64,000 nucleotides of DNA from DATJLY01 sp035518375 (GTDB lineage: Bacteria > Pseudomonadota > Alphaproteobacteria > ATCC43930 > CGMCC-115725), in contig DATIXQ010000023.1 in assembly GCA_035518375.1 (NCBI GenBank), positions 47,769 through 111,768 of the forward strand, in the 5' to 3' direction. The position numbers and the translations under genes were made by a program. Positions within the stretch are counted from its first letter, which is position 1. Each line of letters opens with the position of its first letter. The notes beneath the pieces are model-generated. The model saw nothing but the letters and a program-made list of their open reading frames with translations. It searched no databases and was not told where the DNA came from. Below are positions 34,014-42,511 of the stretch, one piece after another.

Positions 34014-34826
34014 ATGCTCGGCTGCGACCTGAAGCTCGAGCAGTTCGTCGGAAGGACCAGCCAGCGGCTGTGGCGGTTCGGTGGCGCGGCGTTTTTCCTG
34101 ATCCTCGCCATGGGGGGCGGCCGCGCGGCCGACCCGTCGGCCCTATGGCACATCGTCAACGATCAGTGCGTTCCGGACGAGATCCGGCATCACGATCCGA
34201 GCCCGTGCGCGCTCGTCGATCTGTCGCAGGGCGTCGCGCGCGGCTACGTCGTACTGAAGGACATTGCCGGCGCGACGCAATATCTCGTTCTGCCGACCGC
34301 GCGAATCGGCGGCATCGAAAGCGCGCAGCTTCTTGCGCCTGATGCGCCCAATTTCATGGAGGATGCATGGGAGGCGCGCCGCTTCGTCGCTGCGAAGGTG
34401 CCGGCCCCGCTCGCGCGCGAGGATGTCGCGCTCGCTATCAATTCGGTCTCTGGCCGCTCGCAGGACCAGCTCCACATCCATGTCGATTGCCTCAGGCTCG
34501 ATGTGCGCGCGGCGCTCGCGCGCGGGCGCGAGGTTATGGGTGATACGTGGCAGCCGTTTCCGGAGCTGCTCGCGGGCAAGCCCTATCTCGCGCGCCGTGT
34601 GCTCGGTGACGACCTTGCGCAAGTCAATCCGTTCCGCCTTGTCGCAGAGGTCGCGCCCGACGCGGCCGATCATATGGGTCAATACACTCTCTTCGTCGCT
34701 GGCGTCACATTCGCGGACGGGCCTGGTTTCATCCTGCTTGCCGACCGCGCCGATCCGCTCCACGGCGATTTTGGCAGCAGCGAAACGCTCCAGGACCATG
34801 GTTGCGCACTGGCAAAGGCCCGCTAG
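34014..34826 (+). CDS. cdh: CDP-diacylglycerol pyrophosphatase
   Basis: Cdh hydrolyses CDP-diacylglycerol to CMP and phosphatidate at the membrane. The 270-residue protein has one N-terminal hydrophobic segment (WRFGGAAFFLILAMGGG) and then the family pattern: ALWHIVNDQCVP, CALVDLSQGVARGYVVLKD, QYLVLPTARIGGIES and SVSGRSQDQLHIHVDC, whose His154 and His156 form the HIT-superfamily active site. The length is normal. It follows the FTR1 gene by 11 bases, so a phospholipid-turnover enzyme appears to be in an iron-responsive unit. Its stop lies in a CTAG shared with the convergent luciferase-like gene. Confidence 0.88.
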   Translation: MLGCDLKLEQFVGRTSQRLWRFGGAAFFLILAMGGGRAADPSALWHIVNDQCVPDEIRHHDPSPCALVDLSQGVARGYVVLKDIAGATQYLVLPTARIGGIESAQLLAPDAPNFMEDAWEARRFVAAKVPAPLAREDVALAINSVSGRSQDQLHIHVDCLRLDVRAALARGREVMGDTWQPFPELLAGKPYLARRVLGDDLAQVNPFRLVAEVAPDAADHMGQYTLFVAGVTFADGPGFILLADRADPLHGDFGSSETLQDHGCALAKAR

Positions 34827-35962
34827 CGCTTGAACGCCGGCATGACCTCTTTCGCGAAGCGGCGGAGCTGATCCTTGAACTCCCCCGGCGTCAGGCCCTC
34901 TGGCCAGTGCAGCATGAAAGTCTCGAGACCCGGATATTTCGCGGCGATCGATTTGATGCCGTCGATCACATCGCCGGCTGGCCCGCAGAACCAAGCCTTC
35001 TGGTCGACGCCGTCTTTCAAGGACGGGAGGCGCGCCGGCGCGCCGGGCGAACCCCAGACGCGCCCCTGCTCGTCGGCGTAGCGCACAAATCCGAACGGCG
35101 CGAACCATTTGAATCGCTCGTCGTGCGCGGGCTCGAGCTTCTGCATCGCATCGGCGCGGTTTTCGGCGAGATAGACACCGGCGCCCCAGATCACGTCCTC
35201 GCCCAATTCCTTCACGCGGCCGGCCTTGCGGCAGGCAGCGTGGTAGGCGCGCACGACGTCGTCGAGGATCTGCTCGCCATTCAAGGTCACCATCGCCTTG
35301 AGGCCATACTGCGCCATCATCTCGATCGTCTTGCCGCTCGCGATCGGCATCCAGATATCGATGGGCCGATGCTTCGGCCGTGGTACGAGCGTGATGTCGG
35401 CAAGCCGGTAGCCGCGATATTCAACGGGCGGCGGGCATTCGTAGAACTTGCCCTTGTGATGGAACGACTGCTCGTTGAAGGCCGCGAGGAGGAGCTGAAG
35501 CTGCTCCTCGAATAGCTCGCGGTTCTTGGCGGTATCGAGAAGCGGCGCGCCAAACGTCTCGACCTCGCGCGTGTGATAGCCGCGGCCGACGCCCATGATG
35601 ACGCGGCCATCCGTGACGATATCGGCCATCGCGTAATCTTCTGCGAGGCGGAGCGGATGCCACATCGGCAGGATGTTGAAGGCGCAGCCGAACTTGAGCC
35701 GCTTCGTCTGCGTCGCGAGCCACAGGCCGAGCTGGATGAGGTTGGGGAAGACCTCGTAGCCCTCGCGCTGGAAATGATGCTCGGCTGTCCACAGCACCTC
35801 GAAGCCGAGCTCATCCATGAGCTGCGCCACGTCGCGGGCGGTGAAGAACGCCTCGCTCAGCCGGTCGTCGGAATAGCGCCGATCGTTCGCTGGGGTGCCA
35901 TCGCGCCCGATTTTGTCGAGCTCGATCTGGCCGACATAGAGGACGTGGAAATTCTTGATCAT
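34823..35962 (-). CDS. Luciferase-like flavin monooxygenase 4
   Basis: A 379-residue luciferase-like protein. FEVLWTAEHHFQREGYE has the EHH signature; LPMWHPLRLAEDYAMADIVT and GRVIMGVGRGYHTREVE complete the flavin site. WFCGPAGDVIDGIKSIAAKY near the C-terminus matches the usual end of this group. It is the third gene of a minus-strand operon headed by the acyl-CoA dehydrogenase-like gene and containing the frameshifted CoA-transferase, 16 bases upstream. The stop codons of this gene and cdh overlap by three bases. Confidence 0.85.
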   Translation of the reverse strand: MIKNFHVLYVGQIELDKIGRDGTPANDRRYSDDRLSEAFFTARDVAQLMDELGFEVLWTAEHHFQREGYEVFPNLIQLGLWLATQTKRLKFGCAFNILPMWHPLRLAEDYAMADIVTDGRVIMGVGRGYHTREVETFGAPLLDTAKNRELFEEQLQLLLAAFNEQSFHHKGKFYECPPPVEYRGYRLADITLVPRPKHRPIDIWMPIASGKTIEMMAQYGLKAMVTLNGEQILDDVVRAYHAACRKAGRVKELGEDVIWGAGVYLAENRADAMQKLEPAHDERFKWFAPFGFVRYADEQGRVWGSPGAPARLPSLKDGVDQKAWFCGPAGDVIDGIKSIAAKYPGLETFMLHWPEGLTPGEFKDQLRRFAKEVMPAFKR

Positions 35963-35978
35963 GGCTATCTCCTTCCGG

Positions 35979-37395
35979 CTAGGGGCGCGCGGGCCAAGCC
36001 GGCGGGTCGTGGCCGGGCGGCACCGCGGGCCGCGCCCAGCGAGGCGGTGTCTCCGACATGTTCGCGACCGGCTTCAGGTGACGGACGTGCCCGCGCGGTG
36101 AGCGGCTTTCCATGGTCCAGCGCGCGAGCTCCGCCTCCGTGAATTCAGCCGGCACGTTCTTCAAGTCGCGTCCGGGTACCTCGCCGAAGCCGAAGAGCCA
36201 ACGGCCGGTTTGCGCGAGCGACGCCCGAACGAGCCAGCTCCCACCCTCGCGCGCGCGGCGGCCAACCGCCACCATCGCGCCGAACGCCATGAGGTAGCCG
36301 GTCAGATAGTCGATCGCCGACATCGGATAGAATTGCGGCGCGCCCGGCTCGGCGCGGGGGAACAGGGCACCCTGGCGGATTGTCATGCCGCTCACGTTCT
36401 GCACCACCGTATCGAAGCCGCGGCGCCCGGCCCACGGCCCGCTATGGCCGAAGGCGCACAGCGAGACATAGACAAGGCCGGGCCGCAGCTTGATAAGTTC
36501 CTCCGGCGCTAAGCCCTTGGCGGCGAGCGAGCCCAGGCGATAGCCCTGCGAGAACATATCGGCCTCGCGCACAAGCCCCTTCAGTGTCGCGAGGTCTTGT
36601 GCTTCGCGCAGGTCGAGCCCCACCGACAGTTTGCCGTGGCCGGTGTCGTATTCCTGATAATTCGATGGTGGCGAGATTGGGTGCCGCGATCTTCAACACG
36701 TCTGCGCCGTGCTCGGCGAGCGTGCGGGCGCAAGTCGGCCCCGCGAGCACGCGCGTCAGATCGAGCACGCGGATGCCGGCGAGCGGGCGCGCGCCCGGCG
36801 GCAGTGGCTCGGGCGGGCTGTCGCCGATCTTGACGATCTCCAGGAGCGGAAGCCCGGCGACGACGATGCCCTGCGGATGCGCGGCCCATTCCTCCTGCGT
36901 GCGCACCATGCCGCCCGCGCCGCCAGCCTCGATGATCGCTGCCTCGAGTGCGAGCGCGTCCCAGCCAGCGACCGCATTCCGCACCGCCGCACGGTCCTCC
37001 GATACACCGAGCACGCGGAGCGCGGCCGCGCGATGATGCGGGAAGTTGGCGTGAATGTAGCTCCAGCGGCCGTCCTTGGCCGGATACATGCCCATCACTG
37101 CATTACGCTCGGTATCGGCCTTGACGCCGTCGATGGTTAGATAATGGGCGCTGCGCAACGAGGCGGTGGCATGGCGGAGATCGACGGCGATCTGCTGCCG
37201 GCGGCCCGTGCGCAATTCCCAGAGCTCGGCGGCGGCGAGCGCACTCGCCGCGACGGTCGCCGCGGCGGCTTCGCCGACGCGGAACAGCGTCGGCAAAACC
37301 GGATCGCCGCCGCCGCTGATCTCGATCGCGCGGGCTCGCTCCGCGGGCCAGCCAGCCAGCGGCAGGAGCGTCGCGAGAGCGTCATGCGCGGTCAT
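35979..37395 (-). pseudogene. Frameshifted CaiB/BaiF CoA-transferase
   Basis: Two overlapping minus-strand frames together make one family III CoA-transferase of about 471 residues. The first, from ATG 37395, reads through RPLAGIRVLDLTRVLAGPTC, ADVLKIAAPNLATIE; the second resumes with YQEYDTGHGKLSVGLDLREA and continues to YVSLCAFGHSGPWAGRRGFD and the catalytic-type aspartate in SAIDYLTGY. Removing one base of the AA at 36659-36660 (plus strand) restores the frame. The paralogue at 25791-27239 has the same unusual order of halves. No stop or deletion other than this one base was found, so a sequencing error cannot be excluded. It lies between the acyl-CoA dehydrogenase-like and luciferase-like genes, 13 and 16 bases away. 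Confidence 0.8.
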
Positions 37396-37408
37396 GGCTT
37401 CTCCATCG

Positions 37409-38575
37409 TCAGAGCGCGTAGGCCAGCGTATCGAAGCCGAGGAGGATGCGGCCTGCCGATTCGAGCTGCGAGGGCCGCGCCTGTGATTGCTGTGCCACCG
37501 CGTGCATGTCGCGGAAACGCCGCTCGAACGGGTTGGTTTCGAAGATCGCGGTAGCGCCCGCCGCCTGGTAGCAGGCATCGACGACTTCGCGCGCCTGCAT
37601 CGTCGCTGATGTGGACGCAAGGCGCAGCGCCACGCGGCGGTCGAGGCTGATCGCGCCATCGCGCGCGGCTTCATCGTAAGCAGAGCGCAACGTGTCGAGC
37701 AGAAAAAGCCGCGCCGCACGCAGCTTCACCTCGGAGAGCGCGACCTGAAGCTGGATAGCGGGGCTGTCGCGCAAAGCGGCGCTAGCGAGGAACGGCGTCT
37801 TTTCGCGTGCGAGCGCGATGAACCTGTCTTGCACCGTTCGCGCGATTCCGAGTGCGACACCCGCGAAGGCCGCGCCATAGAGCTGGAAATTGGTGAAGCG
37901 GTAAAGCGGACCCGGCTCGCGCCGTGTGGCCGGATCGTCGCGCTGCAGCACGTGGCTTGCCGGCACGAATAGGTCCTTCACCGTGTAGGTGTCGCTCCCG
38001 GTCGCTTTGAGGCCGATGACCCGCCAGGTGTCGATGATGGTTGCGCTTGAGCGCGGGAAGAGCAGTGTCGGCTCGGACATTGGGCGCGCCGGGCCGGCCG
38101 GCGGCTTGCCTTCAGCGTCGACCCGCGCCGCATGGGCGCCGAGCCAAGTGGCATGGCGACTGCCGCTCGCAAATTGCCAAGTGCCGTTGACGACATAGCC
38201 ACCATCGACCGGCCGAGCGCGGCCACTCGAATTTGGTGGGCCCCAGGCGAGCACGGCATCGCGTGGGCCGAAGACCTCACGTGCTGTCGCAGGTTCGAGA
38301 TAAGCCGCGGCAAAGGCGCAGCCGCCGGCCTGGCCGAGGCACCAAGCGGTACTGGCGTCTGCTCTGGCAACAGTCTCGATCACTTCGACGAAGTCGGCTG
38401 GCGGCAGCTCCGCCCCGCCCAGCGAGCGCGGCAGCATGATGCGGTAGAGTCCGGCATCATGAAGTGCCGCCACGACCTCGGCCGTCAGCTGCCGCTCCCG
38501 CTCCATCTGCGGAGCGGCACGCTCGAGCAGGGGCCCAAGGCCCCTGGCGCGCTCGACATAGTCCTCTCTGGGCAT
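37409..38575 (-). CDS. Acyl-CoA dehydrogenase-fold flavoprotein (monooxygenase group)
   Basis: A 388-residue protein with the acyl-CoA dehydrogenase fold, nearest in pattern to the flavin-dependent hydroxylases HsaA, DszC and related enzymes rather than true dehydrogenases: ARADASTAWCLGQAGGCAFA, YVVNGTWQFASGSRHATWLG, the LKATGSDTYTVKDLFVP strand and the C-terminal QAAGATAIFETNPFERRFRD helix. The ATG at 38575 is chosen over an upstream TTG because GGAGAG lies 4 bases before it. It heads a three-gene minus-strand operon with a CoA-transferase and a luciferase-like enzyme. It may oxygenate its substrate with reduced flavin from elsewhere. Confidence 0.82.
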   Translation of the reverse strand: MPREDYVERARGLGPLLERAAPQMERERQLTAEVVAALHDAGLYRIMLPRSLGGAELPPADFVEVIETVARADASTAWCLGQAGGCAFAAAYLEPATAREVFGPRDAVLAWGPPNSSGRARPVDGGYVVNGTWQFASGSRHATWLGAHAARVDAEGKPPAGPARPMSEPTLLFPRSSATIIDTWRVIGLKATGSDTYTVKDLFVPASHVLQRDDPATRREPGPLYRFTNFQLYGAAFAGVALGIARTVQDRFIALAREKTPFLASAALRDSPAIQLQVALSEVKLRAARLFLLDTLRSAYDEAARDGAISLDRRVALRLASTSATMQAREVVDACYQAAGATAIFETNPFERRFRDMHAVAQQSQARPSQLESAGRILLGFDTLAYAL

Positions 38576-38592
38576 CGCTCTCTCCAATGGGC

Positions 38593-38608
38593 GGCCCCTT
38601 CAGGGGCC
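38593..38608. promoter_or_regulatory. Hairpin in leader of acyl-CoA dehydrogenase-like gene
   Basis: GGCCCC (38593-38598), TTCA, GGGGCC (38603-38608) form a perfect 6-base stem 18 bases upstream of the minus-strand start codon at 38575. The 164-base gap between the divergent genes otherwise shows no gene and no clear promoter. Confidence 0.3.
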
Positions 38609-38739
38609 ATCCATCAAGGCCCGAGACCGTGCCATGATCAAGGGCGATAAAGGCGCCGAGCCGTGCCTGGACAACGGCTATGTTCCCGGCCGCGCACGGC
38701 TGAGTGCTTTCACCATGCCAAGCCACAGGAGTCCGAAGC

Positions 38740-39417
38740 ATGTTTAGGATGATGAAGATCGCGTCCGGGGTCGTCGTTGTACTGGTGCTGATGCTGGCGC
38801 CGGCTGCGCGCGCGGCAAGCGACCAGTCAAATCTCGTTGAGGAAGCGCGCATCACTGTCGACAACCTCAAGAAGGATCAGGAATTCGGCAGCGCGCTCTC
38901 GCTTATGCGGAGGGCACGGGCCGTGCTGATCGTACCCGCGCTCCTGAAAGGCGGCTTCTTCGTCGGCGGCGAGGGCGGCAACGGCGTCCTTCTTACGCGG
39001 AATGACGGCGGCTGGAGCTATCCCGCCTTCTACACGCTCGCCTCGGCATCGTTCGGCTTGCAGATTGGACTGGAGCAGGCCGAGCTCGTGATGATCGTGA
39101 TGAACGAGAAAGCGCTTTCCGCGGTCATGAAAAGCCAGTTCAAGGTCGGCGCCGATGCGGGTCTTGCGATCGTAACGCTCGGCTCGAGCGCGGAAGCCGC
39201 TACCACGCGTGCGGCGGGCGCCGACATTGTCGTGTGGGCGTCGGCGAGCGGTGCCTATGCCGGCGTCTCGGTCAACGGCTCGATCATCAAGCCGCGGGCG
39301 AGCTGGAACCACGCCTATTACGGCCATGCCGTCCACGTCTCCGACATAGTCCTGAAGGGCGCGGCCCAGAACCCGAACGCCGACGCGCTGCGCGAGAATC
39401 TCGCCTCGCTGCGCTGA
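38740..39417 (+). CDS. SYLF (Ysc84-like) lipid-binding domain protein, exported
   Basis: A 225-residue protein with a signal peptide (MMKIASGVVVVLVLMLAPAA then RAASDQ) and a SYLF domain: VLIVPALLKGGFFVGGEGGN near residue 60, GGWSYPAFYTLASASFGLQI, and ASGAYAGVSVNGSIIKPR at the C-terminal end. SYLF domains bind phosphoinositides in eukaryotes; bacterial members are periplasmic or surface proteins of unknown role. The ATG at 38740 has AGGAG 9 bases upstream. Monocistronic; its stop lies in a hairpin shared with the convergent MetE-like gene. Confidence 0.88.
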   Translation: MFRMMKIASGVVVVLVLMLAPAARAASDQSNLVEEARITVDNLKKDQEFGSALSLMRRARAVLIVPALLKGGFFVGGEGGNGVLLTRNDGGWSYPAFYTLASASFGLQIGLEQAELVMIVMNEKALSAVMKSQFKVGADAGLAIVTLGSSAEAATTRAAGADIVVWASASGAYAGVSVNGSIIKPRASWNHAYYGHAVHVSDIVLKGAAQNPNADALRENLASLR

Positions 39418-39435
39418 GCGGGCGGGGCGCTCAGC
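39413..39435. terminator. Shared terminator-like stem between convergent genes
   Basis: GCTGAGCG (39413-39420) and CGCTCAGC (39428-39435) make a perfect 8-base stem with a 7-base loop. Both convergent stop codons (TGA at 39415-39417; TGA on the minus strand at 39431-39433) are inside the stem. No T-run follows in either direction. Confidence 0.45.
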
Positions 39436-40477
39436 CGCCGATGTTGGCGGCCGCCGCGTGGATGCGCAGGAGTTCCGGGATCGTGTCGGGCTTGCGACGG
39501 CCGAAACCGCATTCGGTTCCGATCGCGAATTCCGGCGCATATTTGGCCGCTGTTGCCATGCGCCGGCGCGTCCCTTCGAGCCCGTCCGTGTAGTGGACGA
39601 GGCCGAGAGCGAGCTGCGTCTCGGGCCGGAGAAGAAGCTGCCGCAGCGGCGCGAAATACGCCTCATCTGAGCGGTCGCGCGGCACCGGCATGTGAATGAG
39701 GTTAATCGGGCGCGTGATGAGCGATCGTAGCCGTCCAGCCATCTCGACCATGTCCGCCATGTCGGTTGGCTCCACGACATGGCGGTGGTTGCTATCGCCG
39801 TAGCAGAAATGAAACATCAGATCGATGCCGGCCGGCACGCGATTGGCGAGGTGCGCCAAGATCGCCGCGAACTTGGTCTGCATCTCGTCCTTCGTCGCGC
39901 CATAGACGCCGGTCTCGTTGCGCTGGAGCCGTGCGAAGACGGCCGATGCGACGTCGAACTGGATCGCGAGGTCTTGATGCGGGATTGCGACTGCGAGCTT
40001 GTCGATCTCGCACGCGAGAGCGTCGTTATAGATCGGATCGACCGCCGCCTGCAGCTCCTCGGCGACGAACAGCCAGATGACCGAATGCGCCGGGACGAGG
40101 TCGACCTGGAAACGTGTTCCGGCGGCGATCTTACCGGCATCGCGCAAGCGCCGGAACACGGCGTAGGATTCATTGGCGATGTCGGCGTAGAAGAGGGTGT
40201 CGATGCGGAAATCGGCTAGAGTCTTTCCCGACTTCAGACGGTACCGCCGGCGGGCCGGAGCAGTGGCATGAAGCTGGAACACTTCGTCAGACAATTCGAA
40301 CGCGAGGCTCTTGGCGAAGACGGGCTCGAGCCACGTGATCCAGTCGAGCCGCTTTCCGGTTTCGCCGTCAGGCATGCGCCTCAAGCGCGTGCCGAAGGCG
40401 GAGCTCAGAGCGGCGAACACTTCCTCACTATTCGCCAGCGGCACTGATCCGACGAGATAGACGTCATGGCCTGCCAT
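39431..40477 (-). CDS. MetE C-terminal-like (cobalamin-independent methionine synthase/UroD fold) protein
   Basis: A 348-residue TIM-barrel protein resembling the C-terminal domain of cobalamin-independent methionine synthase and its stand-alone relatives. YLVGSVPLANSEEVF starts the barrel; MFHFCYGDSNHRHVVEP and FAIGTECGFGRRKP carry the histidine and the cysteine that in MetE-type enzymes bind zinc. The N-terminal MetE domain is absent, so it is not a conventional methionine synthase. The start at 40477 has GGGAGG 6-11 bases upstream. It is divergent from the aldolase gene. Confidence 0.68.
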   Translation of the reverse strand: MAGHDVYLVGSVPLANSEEVFAALSSAFGTRLRRMPDGETGKRLDWITWLEPVFAKSLAFELSDEVFQLHATAPARRRYRLKSGKTLADFRIDTLFYADIANESYAVFRRLRDAGKIAAGTRFQVDLVPAHSVIWLFVAEELQAAVDPIYNDALACEIDKLAVAIPHQDLAIQFDVASAVFARLQRNETGVYGATKDEMQTKFAAILAHLANRVPAGIDLMFHFCYGDSNHRHVVEPTDMADMVEMAGRLRSLITRPINLIHMPVPRDRSDEAYFAPLRQLLLRPETQLALGLVHYTDGLEGTRRRMATAAKYAPEFAIGTECGFGRRKPDTIPELLRIHAAAANIGG

Positions 40478-40572
40478 CACAACCTCCCTCGCGGGTATTC
40501 TTGGGCTTCGATACCACCCTTGCCAAGCCATCGCCAGAAGCGTCATAGAGCCGTGGACCACGAGGTGAGGCG

Positions 40573-41325
40573 ATGAGCGAGCAGGACTTGAGCGAGCGCG
40601 TGGCCGAGGCCTGCCGGGTCCTCGCGCGGCTCGATCTCACGAAGGCGGCGACAGGACACGTCAGCGCGCGTGTCCCGGGCCGCGAGCGCGCGCTTGTACG
40701 CGCGCGGGGGCCGGGCGAACTTGGCGTGCGCTACACGACGGCCGAGCAGATTATCGAGGTCGATTTCGACGGCAAGCTTGTCGGCACGGCCGCGGCCGGG
40801 CTCGAAGCGCCGATCGAGGTCTTCATACATACCGCGGTCTATCGCGCGCGGCCTGACGTCAACGCGGTCGTTCACGTCCACCCGACGGCGGTCGTGCTCT
40901 TCACGATCTGTAACATACCGCTTTTGCCGCTTTACGGCGCCTACGATCCCGCAAGCCTGCAACTCGCGCTCGAAGGCATCCCGACCTTTGAGCGCTCGAT
41001 CCTCATCAGTACGCCGGAGCTCGGCTCCGATCTCGTACGCGCGATGGGTGGCGCCAGCACCTGCATGATGCGCGGCCACGGCATCACCACGGCGGGCGCA
41101 AGCGTCGAGGAGGCGGCGCTCGCCGCGATCCATTTGAACGACCTCGCGACGGTGAACTACCAGGCGCGGCTCCTGGGCGATCCGATGCCGATCTCGAAGG
41201 AGGACCAGGAGGCCTTTCGTGGCATGACGCGCGGACGCGGCGGAGGCGCTCGGGGCGCGGACCAGCCGCCGCCACGGACGGCGGCATTGTGGCGCTATTA
41301 CTGTGCGCTCACCGCCGATCGGTGA
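40573..41325 (+). CDS. Class II aldolase/adducin family protein
   Basis: A 250-residue protein of the L-fuculose-phosphate aldolase/adducin fold. TGHVSARVPGRERALVRARG matches the substrate-phosphate loop; HVHPTAVVLF supplies two zinc histidines and MRGHGITTAG the third. Members cleave sugar phosphates or act as decarboxylases or hydroxyacid aldolases. It is followed 16 bases later by a Gfo/Idh/MocA oxidoreductase and probably co-transcribed with it. Substrate unknown. Confidence 0.85.
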   Translation: MSEQDLSERVAEACRVLARLDLTKAATGHVSARVPGRERALVRARGPGELGVRYTTAEQIIEVDFDGKLVGTAAAGLEAPIEVFIHTAVYRARPDVNAVVHVHPTAVVLFTICNIPLLPLYGAYDPASLQLALEGIPTFERSILISTPELGSDLVRAMGGASTCMMRGHGITTAGASVEEAALAAIHLNDLATVNYQARLLGDPMPISKEDQEAFRGMTRGRGGGARGADQPPPRTAALWRYYCALTADR

Positions 41326-41341
41326 CGCGGGGAGGCACGAG

Positions 41342-42502
41342 ATGACGGAGGAATTGCGCGTCGGCGTGGCCGGGCTCGGCTCGGTGGCTGCGCAGATTCT
41401 GTCGAGTTTCCGCGACGTGCCCGGCGTGCAGCTTGCGGCGGCCGCCGACATCCGCTCGGAGGCGCGCGAGGTCTTCGCGAAGACGTACCATCTGCCAGCC
41501 TATGGCGATGTCGCGGAGATGTGTCGGACAGCGGCCGTCGACGCGGTGTGGATAGCGACGCCCAACCCCGTCCATTGCGAGCACGCGGTCGCGGCGGCGG
41601 ATAGCGGCAAGCATGTGATCTGCGAGAAGCCAATGGCGGTGACGCTCGCCGAGTGCGACGCCATGATCGAAGCGGCGCGGCGAAACGGCGTGTGTCTGCT
41701 GCAGGGCCACTCCAAGATTTTCGACGCGCCGGTGCGCGCGATGCGCACAGTCGCCGCGAGCGGCCGGCTCGGTCGTGTCATCCAGATCGATAGTTGGAAC
41801 TTCAACGACTGGCTGCAGCGGCCGCGGCTCGCCTCCGAGGTGGACACGGCGTTGGGCGGGGGCCTCGTCTATCGTCAAGGCCCGCACATGGTGGACGTCG
41901 TGCGGTACATCGCGGGCGGGCTCGCGGCGAGCGTGCGCGCCACCGCGGGCCGGTGGGACCCGAGTTTCGCCACGGAGGGGAATTTCGTGGCCTTCCTCGA
42001 GTTCGAGGGTGGCGCTGCAGCCTCGCTCGCCCTCAACGGCTACGGTTTCTTCGACGTGACCGAGCTGACCTGGGGCATTGGCGAAGGCGGCCAGCAGCGC
42101 GACCCACGCGCGAAAAAGCCGCGGCCGCGCCGCACTGGCGCGCTCGCCGCCGAGGACAAATACCGCTACGTCGCCACGCAAGCCTCGCGAGAGGTATATC
42201 AGCGCGGCGAGCGCCAGCCCTTCTACGGCCTTACGATCGTGAGCTGCGAGCGGGGCGTCATCCGGCAGTCCCCGGACGGCCTTTATCTCTATAGCGAGAG
42301 CGGGTGCGAGGAAATCCCCGTCGCGCGCCAAATGGGCCGCGCGGCGGAACTGATCGAGCTCCGCGACGCGCTCGCAGAGGGCCGGCCTGTCTTTCCCGAC
42401 GGCACCTGGGGGCGCGCGACGCTCGAGGTCTGTCTCGGAATCCTCGAATCGTCGCGTACCCGCCGCGACGTGACGCTCCGGCACCAGGTACCGAGCGCTT
42501 GA
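41342..42502 (+). CDS. Gfo/Idh/MocA family oxidoreductase
   Basis: A 386-residue NAD(P)-dependent oxidoreductase. The Rossmann domain begins VGVAGLGSVAAQILSSFRDV, with the family signature VICEKPMAVTLAECD near residue 95. The C-terminal alpha/beta domain includes GGGLVYRQGPHMVDVVRYIA, where the H-x-x-D pair is the usual catalytic site. Related proteins oxidise sugars, inositols or phthalate dihydrodiols. The ATG at 41342 was chosen because it places the Rossmann strand at residue 6 and follows a GGGGAGG sequence. Partner of the aldolase gene upstream. Confidence 0.88.
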   Translation: MTEELRVGVAGLGSVAAQILSSFRDVPGVQLAAAADIRSEAREVFAKTYHLPAYGDVAEMCRTAAVDAVWIATPNPVHCEHAVAAADSGKHVICEKPMAVTLAECDAMIEAARRNGVCLLQGHSKIFDAPVRAMRTVAASGRLGRVIQIDSWNFNDWLQRPRLASEVDTALGGGLVYRQGPHMVDVVRYIAGGLAASVRATAGRWDPSFATEGNFVAFLEFEGGAAASLALNGYGFFDVTELTWGIGEGGQQRDPRAKKPRPRRTGALAAEDKYRYVATQASREVYQRGERQPFYGLTIVSCERGVIRQSPDGLYLYSESGCEEIPVARQMGRAAELIELRDALAEGRPVFPDGTWGRATLEVCLGILESSRTRRDVTLRHQVPSA

Positions 42503-42511
42503 GCGTTCGCG

